A stretch of 64,000 bases of DNA from Galeopsis tetrahit (taxonomy: Eukaryota; Streptophyta; Magnoliopsida; Lamiales; Lamiaceae), in contig OY776122.1 of assembly GCA_963675135.1 (NCBI GenBank), positions 86,438,472 to 86,502,471 on the forward strand, read 5' to 3'. How positions within the stretch are numbered: the stretch's first letter is position 1; every line of letters begins with the position of its first letter. The notes under the pieces were generated by a model. That model made no database searches, had not been told where the DNA came from, and was given only the letters and a program-made list of their open reading frames with translations. This document shows, in pieces, positions 32,596 through 44,159 of the stretch. A program made the translations under genes and the position numbers.

Positions 32596-32717
32596 GATAT
32601 TTGAGGAAAAGAGTGATGAAGATTTGAAGATACAAAGAAAAAAAAACGGTTATGAATGAAGAAGATTTGAAGATCCAAAGAAACGGAAAAATCAATGAAT
32701 TTGGCTCTTGGATACCA
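32596..32717 (-). other. Leader and primer-binding site of the Ale element
   Basis: The minus strand reads TGGTATCCAAGAGCC at 32703-32717 directly beside the LTR. This is a copia-style primer-binding site (TGGTATC core, initiator-Met tRNA class). The leader to the gag ATG is about 105 bases. Confidence 0.75.
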
Positions 32718-32824
32718 TGTTAAGAAAGTTGAGTAATTCTAAATGTGTTTTCATTGATAAGAAATATGAATGAGCTCATGGCTTTAAATACAGATAGATG
32801 GAAGTATCTAGAAACAATTCTGTT

Positions 32825-32851
32825 CTAACTAACTAACTAACTAACTAACTA
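32825..32851. repeat. CTAA microsatellite
   Basis: Six to seven tandem CTAA units lie within the Ale LTR. Confidence 0.9.
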
Positions 32852-32907
32852 TCTTGATAAACAAGTTATCTTAGCACGTGTGTGTAGAGTATCACGTGTT
32901 CAGGTCA

Positions 32908-32999
32908 TCAACTCTGCTGATGAGGAGCTTTGTCAACTCTGCTGAATGAGGAACTCAACTCTGCTGATGAGGAGCTTGTCAACTCTGCTGATGAGAAAC
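32908..32999 (-). repeat. Four-copy tandem repeat in the Ale LTR U3
   Basis: Four imperfect copies of about 22-25 bp with the core TCAACTCTGCTGATGAGGAG lie near the 5' end of the element-strand LTR. Tandem repeats in U3 are often enhancer-like; that role is inferred here. Confidence 0.7.
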
Positions 33000-33015
33000 T
33001 TTTCTGATTTCAACA

Positions 33016-33489
33016 AATATACCCGACAATAATTACGAGTTTGCAAAATTTTTTTTCAAAAGATAATAATATTGGAATACAAAGTTCGATTCAATGCGTA
33101 TAGCATATTTTTATTTGATTTCCATATATAAATAATTTCTACCAAGTACTTGACGCCGCTCATGTCTTGATCACATGCATGCATTACTAGCTAATAATAT
33201 GGCCCAAACACTAAATATTATTTTTGGTATCGATTTTATTAAGAAAAAAATCTAATTTAGTTATATATATATATATTCTGGAAATTCTTTGAATTGGTCC
33301 CATATCATCAAAATAATTGGAGAGAAAAAAAACATTTGCCAATCTGATTAATCCATGGAGGAGAATGGTCGAACTTAAGTAGAAGCCTATTAAGCCTAAA
33401 GGGATATATATCAAACCATATCCATAATCTCATTCTGAATCCAACATCGACTGTCTTTGTCTATATGATTCATCATCGTGATTTTAAAA

Positions 33490-33520
<31 letters not shown>

Positions 33521-36500
33521 TTATGAAAATATGGTAAACACGCCACTAAATTCAACGTTTAATTGGAAAACATGGTAAAAAATTCGACAACTATATAATT
33601 TTTAAAAAATAAAATAAAATTAAACAATCCTAAAATTCCAAAAACACTACAAGAGAGACGTTAATGATAAATTATAGTAAGAAATTTTGAATCACATTAA
33701 ATTAATTACAAATAAATCGGTGGGTGTGGGTTTAAAAACGTTTGTGGGTAAGACATTTAATTAAATTTATATATATTACAACTCAACTATATTGCACCGT
33801 CTCATATACTATTAATTTCTCAAAAATACATTTGTGACCCGCTCATGATATAATAGTATAATACTACAACTCCTTTCAAAAAAAAAGTATAATACTACAA
33901 CTCATCAAGTAGTTAAAAAAATAAGTGAAAATTAATGAGTAAGTAAATTAAATATATTTATTTAAACTTAAACGTCGGTCTCGTACGATCGAAAATTAAT
34001 CACTTTTTCTGTTTTCATTAATTTAATTGCCGACGTCTGATTTGAGTTGAATTTGACTTTTAATTTAGCCCTATGTGCTATAGTACTACTACTATTTTCA
34101 TCTTTTTTTTTTCTTTTAATATCGATCATGCATTATTAAAAAATAGAATATGATTAGGAAAAAACTCGATGCAGTAATTAATGCGTTAGTTATATATGGA
34201 TTAGGAATAATTAATCTTGTGGGGTCTCACCCACCAATATGGCTACTCTCCTCATCAGTCATCAGTGACGTTTTCCAATTTCTAACCAAGAAAAACTAAA
34301 AATAAATAATTAAATAATGGAAAATAGTGTGATTTGGTGGTGGACCTGGCCAGTTTCCCATATTTTAATATATATAAAAATTAATTAAAATATTTATTTT
34401 TTAATTTTATATATGTAAATATATAGATCAATATATTGATACATGAGTGGGTGTCCGTGAAACTTGTTCACCTTACACTTATAAACTATAGTTGATCTTG
34501 TGGGAACCACTTTAACCATACACATTTCTTACAATGAATACAATATATAAAACAAGTAATATATTATGCGTACATCTTAATTAAACAATTTATATATACC
34601 ATTAAAAAATATATATAGAATTCATACCAATATAACTGTGAAATTAATTCACATTAAACTTCACCCATAACATTAAACTTAATTATCATTACACTTATAT
34701 GAGATGGTATTACATAATTTGTTCCGTGCAACATTCGAATTAGAGAAACTATAATAAATCCTTAACATGAAACTATACAATATATATATACACCAATAAA
34801 TTAAAGTAATAATATAGAAGAGAAAAGAAGGAAAAAAAAAAAATCCATAAAATCTCACGGATCGACGATCCAACGTGACACCTGGATTTAGTTGTTCTAT
34901 TATTAATTGTATGGTATAATGGCAAAGCAACATTTCATTCTACTATTATATATTTTGGTGTGACAAGTCATCATCATCATCCTATTTAAATTTGTTGCAA
35001 ATAGTTATTAGGTCAAACCATCCTCTCTATAATTTGTTCATAGGTTTATTAATGATGATACTGTATTTAATTTCTACTCCTATCTAGCAAGACTATTAAT
35101 TTTGAATTGTATATATGTAGGACTTAATTTATGAAAAATAATTAAATGAATGAGCTGCGATTCTATTTTAATTTAGTTAGACTGACGACAAACCAGGAAT
35201 TAAAGAATTAATTTCATTAATTTTCAAAATTAACTAGTGGTTGATTTCGGAATACAAATTATTATAAAAAAAAAAAACAAAAATATTTAAGTGAGTTTCA
35301 AACTTGATTTTGGGTAAATGTAAATTTGATGTTTGAATTGATAAAGTACTCCGAATTTGATTAATCAATTAATATATACACATAATTAACACAATCAAAA
35401 TTTTACGCGAAACAATCCCATTTATTTTCAGTGTAAAGCGGTTCACACCTTAACGCATTTTTCTTCTTCAAAGTGTTAAAATATCATACTTAAATAATGT
35501 TATATCTCAATTTGAAACGATTTCACGATCCCAAATTAGATATTTCACTAACAAGTGGCACTATAAGGAAGATTTAACGTTGTTATATTCTACACCTCTT
35601 ACAAGTATATATATTTATATATATATATGCAGCGATATATGACATGAGAAATAAGTCAATGGTTTTAACATGCATGCTCATATTACTCGCTAAAATGTTT
35701 TGACGTGTTTTTTCGCCGCTGGTTTTGTGCTTTTATTTCTTTTAAACTCAATAATTAATTGCTAATTTACCTTTATAATATATTTATTATTATTATTATA
35801 TATTATATGTCATTACATTATTATTTTAATTAACTAAAGATAATAGACGTTGAGTATGCTAATATATTTATGTGAATATTTTTCATGAAATAAGATCTAA
35901 ATTTAGTTCAAACTTCACATGTGCACTCAACTAATTTTTAAGACCATTTATGAGTAATTTTCCAGAATTACATGGGCCAAATGTTATGTTTGCTCGTAAA
36001 CGTGTAAAAAGGTCATTTCTTGATTGGCAAATCAAGACTATTAATAATTTCTCAAAGATTTTCCTCAAATTGATTTATAAAATGTCGACATTCTTATAGT
36101 AAGATTTGTAAATAAATGTTCTGCTCAGACGCATTCACATTTACTATATACTCCAATATTTGCATCCCTTAAGTTTTGTGAAATGAAAAAAATGTTATAT
36201 TTTAAAAAATTATAGGAGTATATAAAAAAAAAAACTACGGAGTAATAAATATTACAAGAAAAGCAAAATTCTCGCCTTTTGCCTTTGAAAATGTTAATTT
36301 TTTATTTAAAAGTTTTTATTTAAGTGGCATGTAGTATATTTGGTGAAACATTTTCATATAAATTCTTGTAATGGTAAAAATCACACCAACTTATTTCCAT
36401 ATATACAAAAGGCCAAGGGAAAAGAAAATTCGCTTAAATTTGATATATTTGTTTTAAAAGGAAAATGATATTACGATGTTGAAAATCGCTCAATTAAATT

Positions 36501-38326
36501 AAATGGAAATTTATTAGCTAGCTTTCCATTAGTCAGACGAAATTTCAATTTATTGCCATTTAAAAGGAACACATTTTTAAATGAACATAGTAATTGTCTG
36601 CTGCTAATGCATTAATTTCCGCCGATATAACTGTATAATTAAACGAAAAAATTACTTATTCACATAAATTTATCGTAATTTAAAATTTTATATTATGAGA
36701 TTTATGATATCATGATCTCACCTAAATTCTTGTGACGGCGAGGATGATATTGATGGATAAGTATTAGTCAAAAATTGCATAAAATTGACGAATCACATAA
36801 ATTCAAAAGCTTTTTTCCCTTTTGATTTTCAGTAACCAATAACAAACTGAAAATAAGGTAATCCATGTGACCAATAAAATTCATCCACGTAAGACGACTT
36901 TGGAATTGCCGTCTTCTCAATCTTTTTAATTACGAGTATAAATAAATAAATGGGCAAAAGTCCCACTTTTTGGTTTAGGAACGCCCTCCCAAATTTTGGT
37001 CTGCCTTCCCAGTCCTTTTCTACACCAATAAGTTGAAAATGATGGATGAGTTTATCTTTTGTTCAACAATTGTATCGAACATATAGAAGAAGTGAATAGT
37101 GCCAATCATTTTAATTAAAACGTAAAAACTAATATAATAGAACATTGATAGTTTTATATGTAATTACACAAATAAAATGTGACATTAAACATTAACTAAA
37201 ACATGGCAAAGATTCGTGCACTAGAGTTGCATAGACACTTGACTCCATTTGAATATTTAGACCTTATTTTGTTTATAATAATATGATTCAGATAGGATCA
37301 TTAACCCACAAGTCATACAATTTGAATGTGACGAGAATTGGTCCAATACTAAGTTTGACATTTGATCGAAGTACCGACACTAAGTATGACATTCGATCAA
37401 AAAGTTAAAACAAAACTATGTATAAACTAATCTCTCAATAGTTGTTGCACATCTGAATTTTAAAACTGAAACTTAAAAATGAACATACTCTTAAATATGT
37501 TATATATTATACATTGTAATTATTACAAAGGAGACACATACCAAATGAAAAACAAAAAATCCACCCAAAAAAGACAACCCAAATCAAGAATTTTGGGCCT
37601 CTCCCACCCCTTGTCTACTCCCTCATTCATGTAAGCGTGTGTTTATCATATATTTTCTTGCCATTTTGAAAATATACAAATTTGACTCTTTGCCTTTCAT
37701 CTCATCTATCAACGTTGACCTCCCTCATATATTTCCTTTCTCTGCTCTTTCCATTTTCACATTTATTTGACGCTTTTTTTTTTCTTTCTGGCTCTAACTT
37801 TGATTCCTGTTCTAAAACCCAGCGTATGCCCTCACAAGTAAGCTTTTACATCTTTTTTTTTATTATTATTATTTATAAAGTTGTTTAAAAAATGAACTTT
37901 TTTATGATGAAGATTTTATTTTCCCCTTTATTTGTTCATCCTCTCCACTCTGTCTTCCCCTCTGTAAAGTCTCAAAACCAAAACAACCAAGATTATTCTT
38001 CTTCAAGAAAAAGAAAATGACTCCCCCCTTTTATCTCTTCATTACAATAATATAAATTTCAAATCTATTATTATATTTTATTTCCATGCATCTTAATTTT
38101 CTACAAACAAGTACTGTTTTGTTTGTCCTCAGTTTTCTGATTTGAATTATTTGAATACTGTATAGTCTATATATAGCTTTTTTATTATTTCAACTTGACA
38201 TGTTTCATCTCTACTTGTAAACACTATTGCAAACGCAGACGCCCACATGTTTTCTTGAACAAATTCTCATTCTCATTCCAATTCACATTTATGTGAATGT
38301 ATTGAACAGAAATTGATTATTTTGAA
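33016..38326. other. AT-rich intergenic region upstream of the phosphatase gene
   Basis: About 5.3 kb with no supportable gene. It contains an AT dinucleotide run (33496-33522) and many short A/T runs. Open frames here are short and lack family signatures. The last 0.7 kb is the likely promoter and leader of the phosphatase gene. Confidence 0.6.
37680..38326 (+). promoter_or_regulatory. Probable 5' leader of the phosphatase gene, possibly with a leader intron
   Basis: Pyrimidine-rich transcribed-looking sequence starts near 37680. A donor-like GTAAGC at 37842 and an acceptor-like TTTGTCCTCAG ending at 38141 could define a leader intron. This is an inference without transcript data. Confidence 0.35.
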
Positions 38327-41300
38327 ATGAGAGAAGAAAGGAAGTATCTCAAGGTACGTATATAAGTTTGATGATTTTCTTTGAATCAAATTTAGAAGAA
38401 GATTCAACAAATTTAATTTTTCCATTTGTGTTTTAGTCTTCATGGCCCAAAGTAGTGGTGAAAAAATGGCTGAATATAAAGAGTGGAGCCCATGAATTTC
38501 ACTCAGATTATACAACAAATGGTGAGTATGTTTTTATTTATTTTTAAATTATGTATTTGATTTATAGAAATTCTTGAATTCAGCCATGTTTCAAAGGAGA
38601 AGGAAGAGTTGCTCGGATGATGGGCAATACGCCGTCGTTCCGGAAGAATTATCTGGTAATCTCTCTCTCTTTTTTTTTTTTAATTTTTTTTTTAATCTCG
38701 TTTGTGAAAATTGTTTGTCCTTTTGTTTTGGTTTTTTTTCTTTCCCTGAGAAGGAATAGTCGTAAGTCTTTTGCATGAATTACAAGAACATTCTTCTAAA
38801 TTTTACTAAGTTAGCAAAAAAAAAAAGTTGATTAAACATTAAATTGATTTTGAATTTTTCAGAAGTTTCCCAAATGAACCTTCGATCGTACAAATAGGAT
38901 ATTCTTTTTAAAAAATTTAAACTATTTGATTCTTTAAATTTTAATAAATTTATCCTAATCCGCTTGACAAATCCCTTGAATAGAACCCTTTTTCTACGGA
39001 AATTAGGTAATCTCTAATTAATATGGAATGATTTATTAATTATAAATTGTAGTTCATTGTTTCTTAGCTTAATTTTGATCATGTCAAATTTAGGCTCTCC
39101 GAAATAATAATTACTAATTTGCACCCACTAGCTTGATTGGACAGTATGTGCATCAACCAATTTGAGGATTATTTGTCTTTGTAACTCAAAAAAATAATTA
39201 TTATTTATTTATTTAATTAATTTACTAAAATATAATTTTGCTGCATAGTAGGTGCAATATTACTCCTAATTAAATTATCTTAAGAAAAAAAATTGTTTTA
39301 TATCCTTATTTAACAAAGTATGTAGTAGCAGATTACGATTTTTTTTATCCTTTTAAAAAGTAAAGTACGTAGTTCTAAAGAAAATGTGATTATGCATGAA
39401 ATTTATTATAATTTGCCGGCATAATTAATGTTTAGGGTGTTGCATTCTGCTAATATAGTGGATTTGTGCCCCCACATACATTGACATGGACTAATTTGCA
39501 GACTTAGATTATTGAAATAATTAAATGTACTAGTATATATTTTCTAATTAAACCCATAATTAATTAGTCCTAATCTAATCCTGCATCAGATGAGTGGCTG
39601 ATGGAAACGAGTAATGAGATTGAACGGCCAGGATTCAAACAGCCACCACCACTTATCCCTAGTAATCTCAATCTCAGGTAAGACACCTCTTTTTTCATAA
39701 ATTTAGAAAAACCTCCCACAATCTATCTAAATTTCCAAAAGAAACCAATAATTTCGAATGGTGTCAATGCCAAGAAATACCTTGTCTTTTGAATATATTG
39801 CATGAAATTCTCTGATTTGAAAATTACACAAAAACTCTCCTTGATTTATTAAATAATGCAAGTTACATCTACTTCTCGTATATTTTTTTAAAATATTGAA
39901 GTTTTAAAACTATATTATGAACAAGTGAACAACATATATAATGTAATCAATTGTGAATATGATAATATTCAAAATGCATTCTTTTGATAATTTGAAAAAG
40001 ACTAAGATTTTTTTAATACTAATATACTAATATTTAATGTCCTTTCTATTTATTTATGGTATAGATTTTGAAAGAAGCTGCACCGTAGTTGGACAAATAA
40101 TTAGGCCATGTTTAGTTACAACTCATTTGACATTAGAAAGTTCATTATTGGACTTTACGTGCCATTCCTCCAGATTCTTTTTGGGAACAATTTATCACGA
40201 TATCTCGTGATATATAATAGGCATCGAATAATAGTGTTACACTATAATACTCTGTATGGTAGTGTTACACAAATTATATATACATATATAATTGTAGTTG
40301 ATGATAATAATTCATATGTGCATTTGGATTTTACTTAGATTTTTTTGGCTTGTTTTATCATTTTGGGCTCCAATAATCTAATTTATTTGATATTCTGTGT
40401 AGGACTTTTGTGGGGACATGGAATGTAGGTGGAAAATCACCTAACGATGAATTAAACCTAACAGATTGGTTAAGTACTAAAGCGCCAGCTGATATTTATG
40501 TACTTGGGTATGGTATACTCACTTTAATTTTCAATCTTAACATTGATTAATTCATTTTAAACATATAGTAATTATTTTTTGATCTACATCCAAATCAGGT
40601 TCCAGGAGATTGTACCTTTAAATGCAGGTAATGTACTGGGACCCGAGGACTCGGGCCCCGCTGCCCGGTGGCTAGCCCTAATTCGTCGTGCTCTAAACGG
40701 GAATGCAGATGAATCCGTTAAGCAATCCCCTATTCCGAATTCCAAACCAAAAATAAGCTTCTCGAATTTGCTCTCATTAGAACAAGATGACAATAACGAT
40801 TTCGATTATTTTTCGAATTCAAAACCCGATTCTTCGAATGGACCCCAACATTTCGATACAGTAAAACATAAGTACAGTTTGGCAGCTAGTAAACAGATGG
40901 TTGGGATCTTCTTGTGTGTTTGGGTTCGTGAGGATTTGCATCATCATATTACCAGTTTGAAAGTATCATGCGTTGGAAGAGGTATCATGGGGTACCTCGG
41001 AAATAAGGTGATTTTTATTTTCCTAATTACATATTATATATTTGCAATATGTACAATTGTCATTTTTAACTTGCAACCTGCAGTACGATTTTTTTTATCC
41101 GAAAAAAATAGAGTTTATGTTGCAATCGGATAAATTTGTTTATACAAGTTGCATATTGAAAAAAAACTATAGTACAAATTGTAAATTAATATTAACCCTT
41201 GATAACATTTGATAATTAAATTATTAAAGTGTATGATTGATTTTGATTATCAGGGTTCGATATCAATTAGCATGATATTAAATCAGACAACGTTTTGCTT

Positions 41301-43372
41301 TGTGTGTACACATTTGGCTTCTGGAGAAAAAGAAGGCGATGTGATTAGAAGAAATTTGGATGTTATGAGAATTTTGAAAAGAACAAGATTCTCTCATCCA
41401 TATAGATTAATTACGGGAATATCGATTTCACCTGATACTATTTTGGATCATGAGTATGTTTTCGTGGAAAGCTCAATATTATTATAATATTGGTCTATAA
41501 ATTATTTGATTAATTTGACATCAAATTTTGTTGATGTAGCAAGATATTTTGGCTCGGGGACTTGAATTATCGACTTGCATCAAGTTGTAGTGACACCTAC
41601 GAGCTACTACATAGGAATGATTGGCAAGCCCTTCTAGACAAAGATGAGGTTTGTAAATTTAACATTTATGTAAATATATATTTATATATATATGTCAAGT
41701 TTCGTATGCACCTGATGCACGAATTTTTAGATTTATCATATTTCAATCAAAACTAGTGTCACCTTTAATTTACTTGCGATTGTTTTATATAAACTAATAC
41801 TCCATCGTTTAGTTATATTAACTTTCACGTTTCAGTTAAAGTTGATGTTACATTTCACCATGTGTACGTACATTGTACACGTGAGACTTATACGTAGTTA
41901 TAGTGTAACAAACTGTAGTTATAGTGTAACAAACTGGCTGCAACTAAAATAAGTAGTAATATCTTTATTTGGTATGAAATTAAATGTTGTATTATTGTGG
42001 CATGCAGTTGAGAATAGAACAAAGAGCTGGGAGAGTATTCAAAGGATGGAATGAAGGGGAAATATATTTTGCTCCAACTTATAAATACATAACCAATTCT
42101 AATCGTTACGCTGCCCAAATAGTTACCTCCAAGGATAAACGTCGGACTCCTGCCTGGTAAGCTTTTCAAATCTATTTATACTTTTAAAATAAATGATCAT
42201 TTTTTTACAATTTAATCACGACCTAATTAAATAATATCATAAATAGTGGAGTAATTCTGCAAATATCCAGTACGTACTGTGCATAACTTACCTTTTTTTT
42301 TTTTTTTACATGTAATACACTAGGTGCTATTTTTTGAAAACTTACATTTGATGTTACAGCAAAAGTTACCAATATGACCTTCAATATTTCTTAATTATAT
42401 CGGTAAAATTTTGAAGTCAACAATTTAAACTAACTTGAGAAGGAATCTATTTTAGATTTGATGCTTCAAAGTTGGGGATAATTTAAAGTAAATTGTCAAA
42501 TTAGAAGATTGATATAGTATTTTTTTATTGATAGCCAATTAGTAGCATGCTATTTTATTTTTTTGGAGGTCCAATTAGAGGCATGATTTTTTTTTTCTCT
42601 AGCCAATTAGAAGCTTGATTTTTTTCTCTAGCCAATTAGAAGCATGATTTATACGCGGGGTTAGCAGCCAATTATATTAAGTCAAATTTAATGGTCGGTA
42701 ATTAAAATAGTGTTATTCTAAGTATTGTCGGCCGGTTAAGATGTTTCTTTGACTAACATAACCAAGTAATTAATGTAGTAAAAAATAATTATTGTTTGTG
42801 TTTCCTAGTTATCAACATTGACATCATTACCACGTTCATTACATTACTTTCAATTGCCACTTGCTAAATTAGGTGTTGAATTTTGTCCATGTAAACGATA
42901 TCATTTGAAAAACAATAATGTAAATCTTATTTAACATATATACCCACCGATAATAGAGTATTATTTTGAAAAAACTAATAGAAATAGCTATTATTAGTAG
43001 TGTATAATAATAATACTCAATATCTTTTAGTTTAATTATATATGTTAAATTACCATGTAAATTATTTAGAATTGAAATAATTTCATTTTCCTAATTATAT
43101 TTTTGCCAAAATAAATTGATAGGTGTGACAGAATACTTTGGAAAGGAGAAGGGGTTGAGCAAATGTGCTATGTTAGAGGGGAATCAACATTTTCAGACCA
43201 CAGGCCTGTTTATTCCCTCTTCTCTGTGCCACTTAAATTACCAAACTGCCCCAACCCCACCTCCAAAATTGCAAAAATACCCACAGATGAAGAGTTTTTG
43301 TTAGTGAATAGAACCCAAAGTTGCATCCAAACAGCCCCACGGTTTTCCTATACAGCCCCCCAAATTAAATAA
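38327..43372 (+). CDS. Type I inositol polyphosphate 5-phosphatase, ten exons, 497 aa
   Basis: The exons I can join are 38327-38353, 38437-38521, 38584-38655, 39590-39677, 40403-40507, 40599-41007, 41254-41453, 41540-41648, 42008-42156 and 43123-43372. All introns are GT-AG and the phases close to 1494 bases with stop. The N-terminus has the plant type I hallmark (SSWPKVVVKKWLNIKS). The catalytic fold shows TWNVGGKSP, GFQEIVPLNAGNVLGPEDSG, the metal and phosphate motif FWLGDLNYRL (about 332-341), PAWCDRILWKG (about 413-423) and SDHRPV (about 439-444). All 5-phosphatase signature residues are present. The family removes the 5-phosphate from inositol phosphates and phosphoinositides, acting in Ca2+, membrane-traffic and vein/root-hair pathways. 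The closest Arabidopsis IP5P member cannot be fixed by eye, so no symbol is given. Confidence 0.93.
42535..42650 (+). repeat. Short tandem repeats in intron 9 of the phosphatase gene
   Basis: Three to four imperfect copies of a roughly 30-bp unit with the core AGCCAATTAGAAGCATGATT, separated by T-runs, lie in the 966-bp intron (42157-43122). Confidence 0.6.
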
Positions 43373-44159
43373 TTAACCAATAATCGAATGCCAGCTGTAA
43401 TTTCTTGACCACTAACGATCGACCACGTGGAGATGTGCTCGGCAAACAAGTGTACATATGCAAATATTATTTTTATTTGGATATAGCAGCATTGTACACT
43501 ACAAGAACAGCACGAGCGGGTCACGTGCAGTTTAAGGGGTGTGGGGGGACACGTTGTACATATTAATGTATAATTTGTGATAATTTTTAATTTTTTTGAT
43601 GATTGGTGCTAGTGTCTACTTCTTGCAAGACATGTAATACTGCTTTTGTGTTGCTAAAGCAATGTACAACTCCATATGTTGAGTATTGTGAGTTTTGATT
43701 TTGAGAGTACTATTGGGATTTGTTTTTTTCTTCTAGTTTTCTAGGTATTGCAGGTTAGTTTTAAACTTAAAACATATCAGTATTTTGTTAAGTTACTCAT
43801 TTACTGTTTGTAAAAGTCTTAACAAATAATTATATTTAATGTGTCGTGGATGCGGTATACATATTAAAAAAAATGTAAAAAAGATAGGAAATATAAAAAG
43901 TACAAAAAGAGTAACTAAATAAGAAGCTTTTAAAATGACAAAATGAATAACTTAACGAGGGACGGAGGAAGTAATAGTGTTTCTTTATGTATTCCTTGTA
44001 CCTATTAATTAATAAATTTCGTTGTTTTAAAAAAAAAAAAAATTGTCACATAACATGTATATATTTGAAAATATGAACTCTTTTTTTGATGGAGTTGCCA
44101 CAAATGTAAATTATTAATGTTACATCATAGAGAAGTGAAATGTGTCTTGTAATTGTTAA
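43373..44159. other. Spacer between two convergent genes
   Basis: Holds the 3' ends of the phosphatase gene (plus) and of the WAT1-type gene (minus). AATAAATTT near 44009 is a possible poly(A) signal for the phosphatase. A Stowaway-like repeat occupies about 43785-43973. Confidence 0.55.
43785..43973. mobile_element. Degenerate Stowaway-like MITE
   Basis: The right end reads CGAGGGACGGAGGAAGTA, close to the usual Stowaway terminus. The sequence just inside it, reversed, matches the left side (GTTAAGTTACTCATTTACTG against GTTAAGTTATTCATTTTGTC). The outer left terminus has decayed. Confidence 0.4.

Larger units (their letters stand above)
19998..33015 (-). mobile_element. Tandem array of partial Ale/Retrofit (RE1-like) copia copies
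   Basis: Seven head-to-tail copies lie on the minus strand. The repeated stop in the zinc-knuckle codon recurs at 20407, 22153, 23458, 24763, 26509 and 30128, giving periods of 1746, 1305, 1305, 1746 and 3619 bp (the last is 1746 plus a 1873-bp insertion). Each unit runs from mid-gag through protease and integrase and then joins directly to the next mid-gag. No unit has reverse transcriptase, RNase H or an internal LTR. Only the rightmost copy has the gag start and a 5' LTR. Lineage is from the gag N-terminus and DSGATHH-type protease and is inferred. Confidence 0.9.
32718..33015 (-). repeat. 5' LTR of the Ale element (298 bp)
   Basis: The ends are TGTT…AACA on both strands (TGTTGAAATC…CTTAACA on the element strand), next to the primer-binding site. 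The small size fits the Ale/Retrofit lineage. A TATTTAAA TATA-like box on the minus strand is at 32784-32791. No matching 3' LTR exists in the window. The next bases (AATAT, 33016-33020) would be the target duplication. Confidence 0.82.

Noticed and set aside
33211..34933. Short frames in the 33-37.6 kb intergenic DNA
   Set aside because: Low complexity, no domain, and no matching splice structure.
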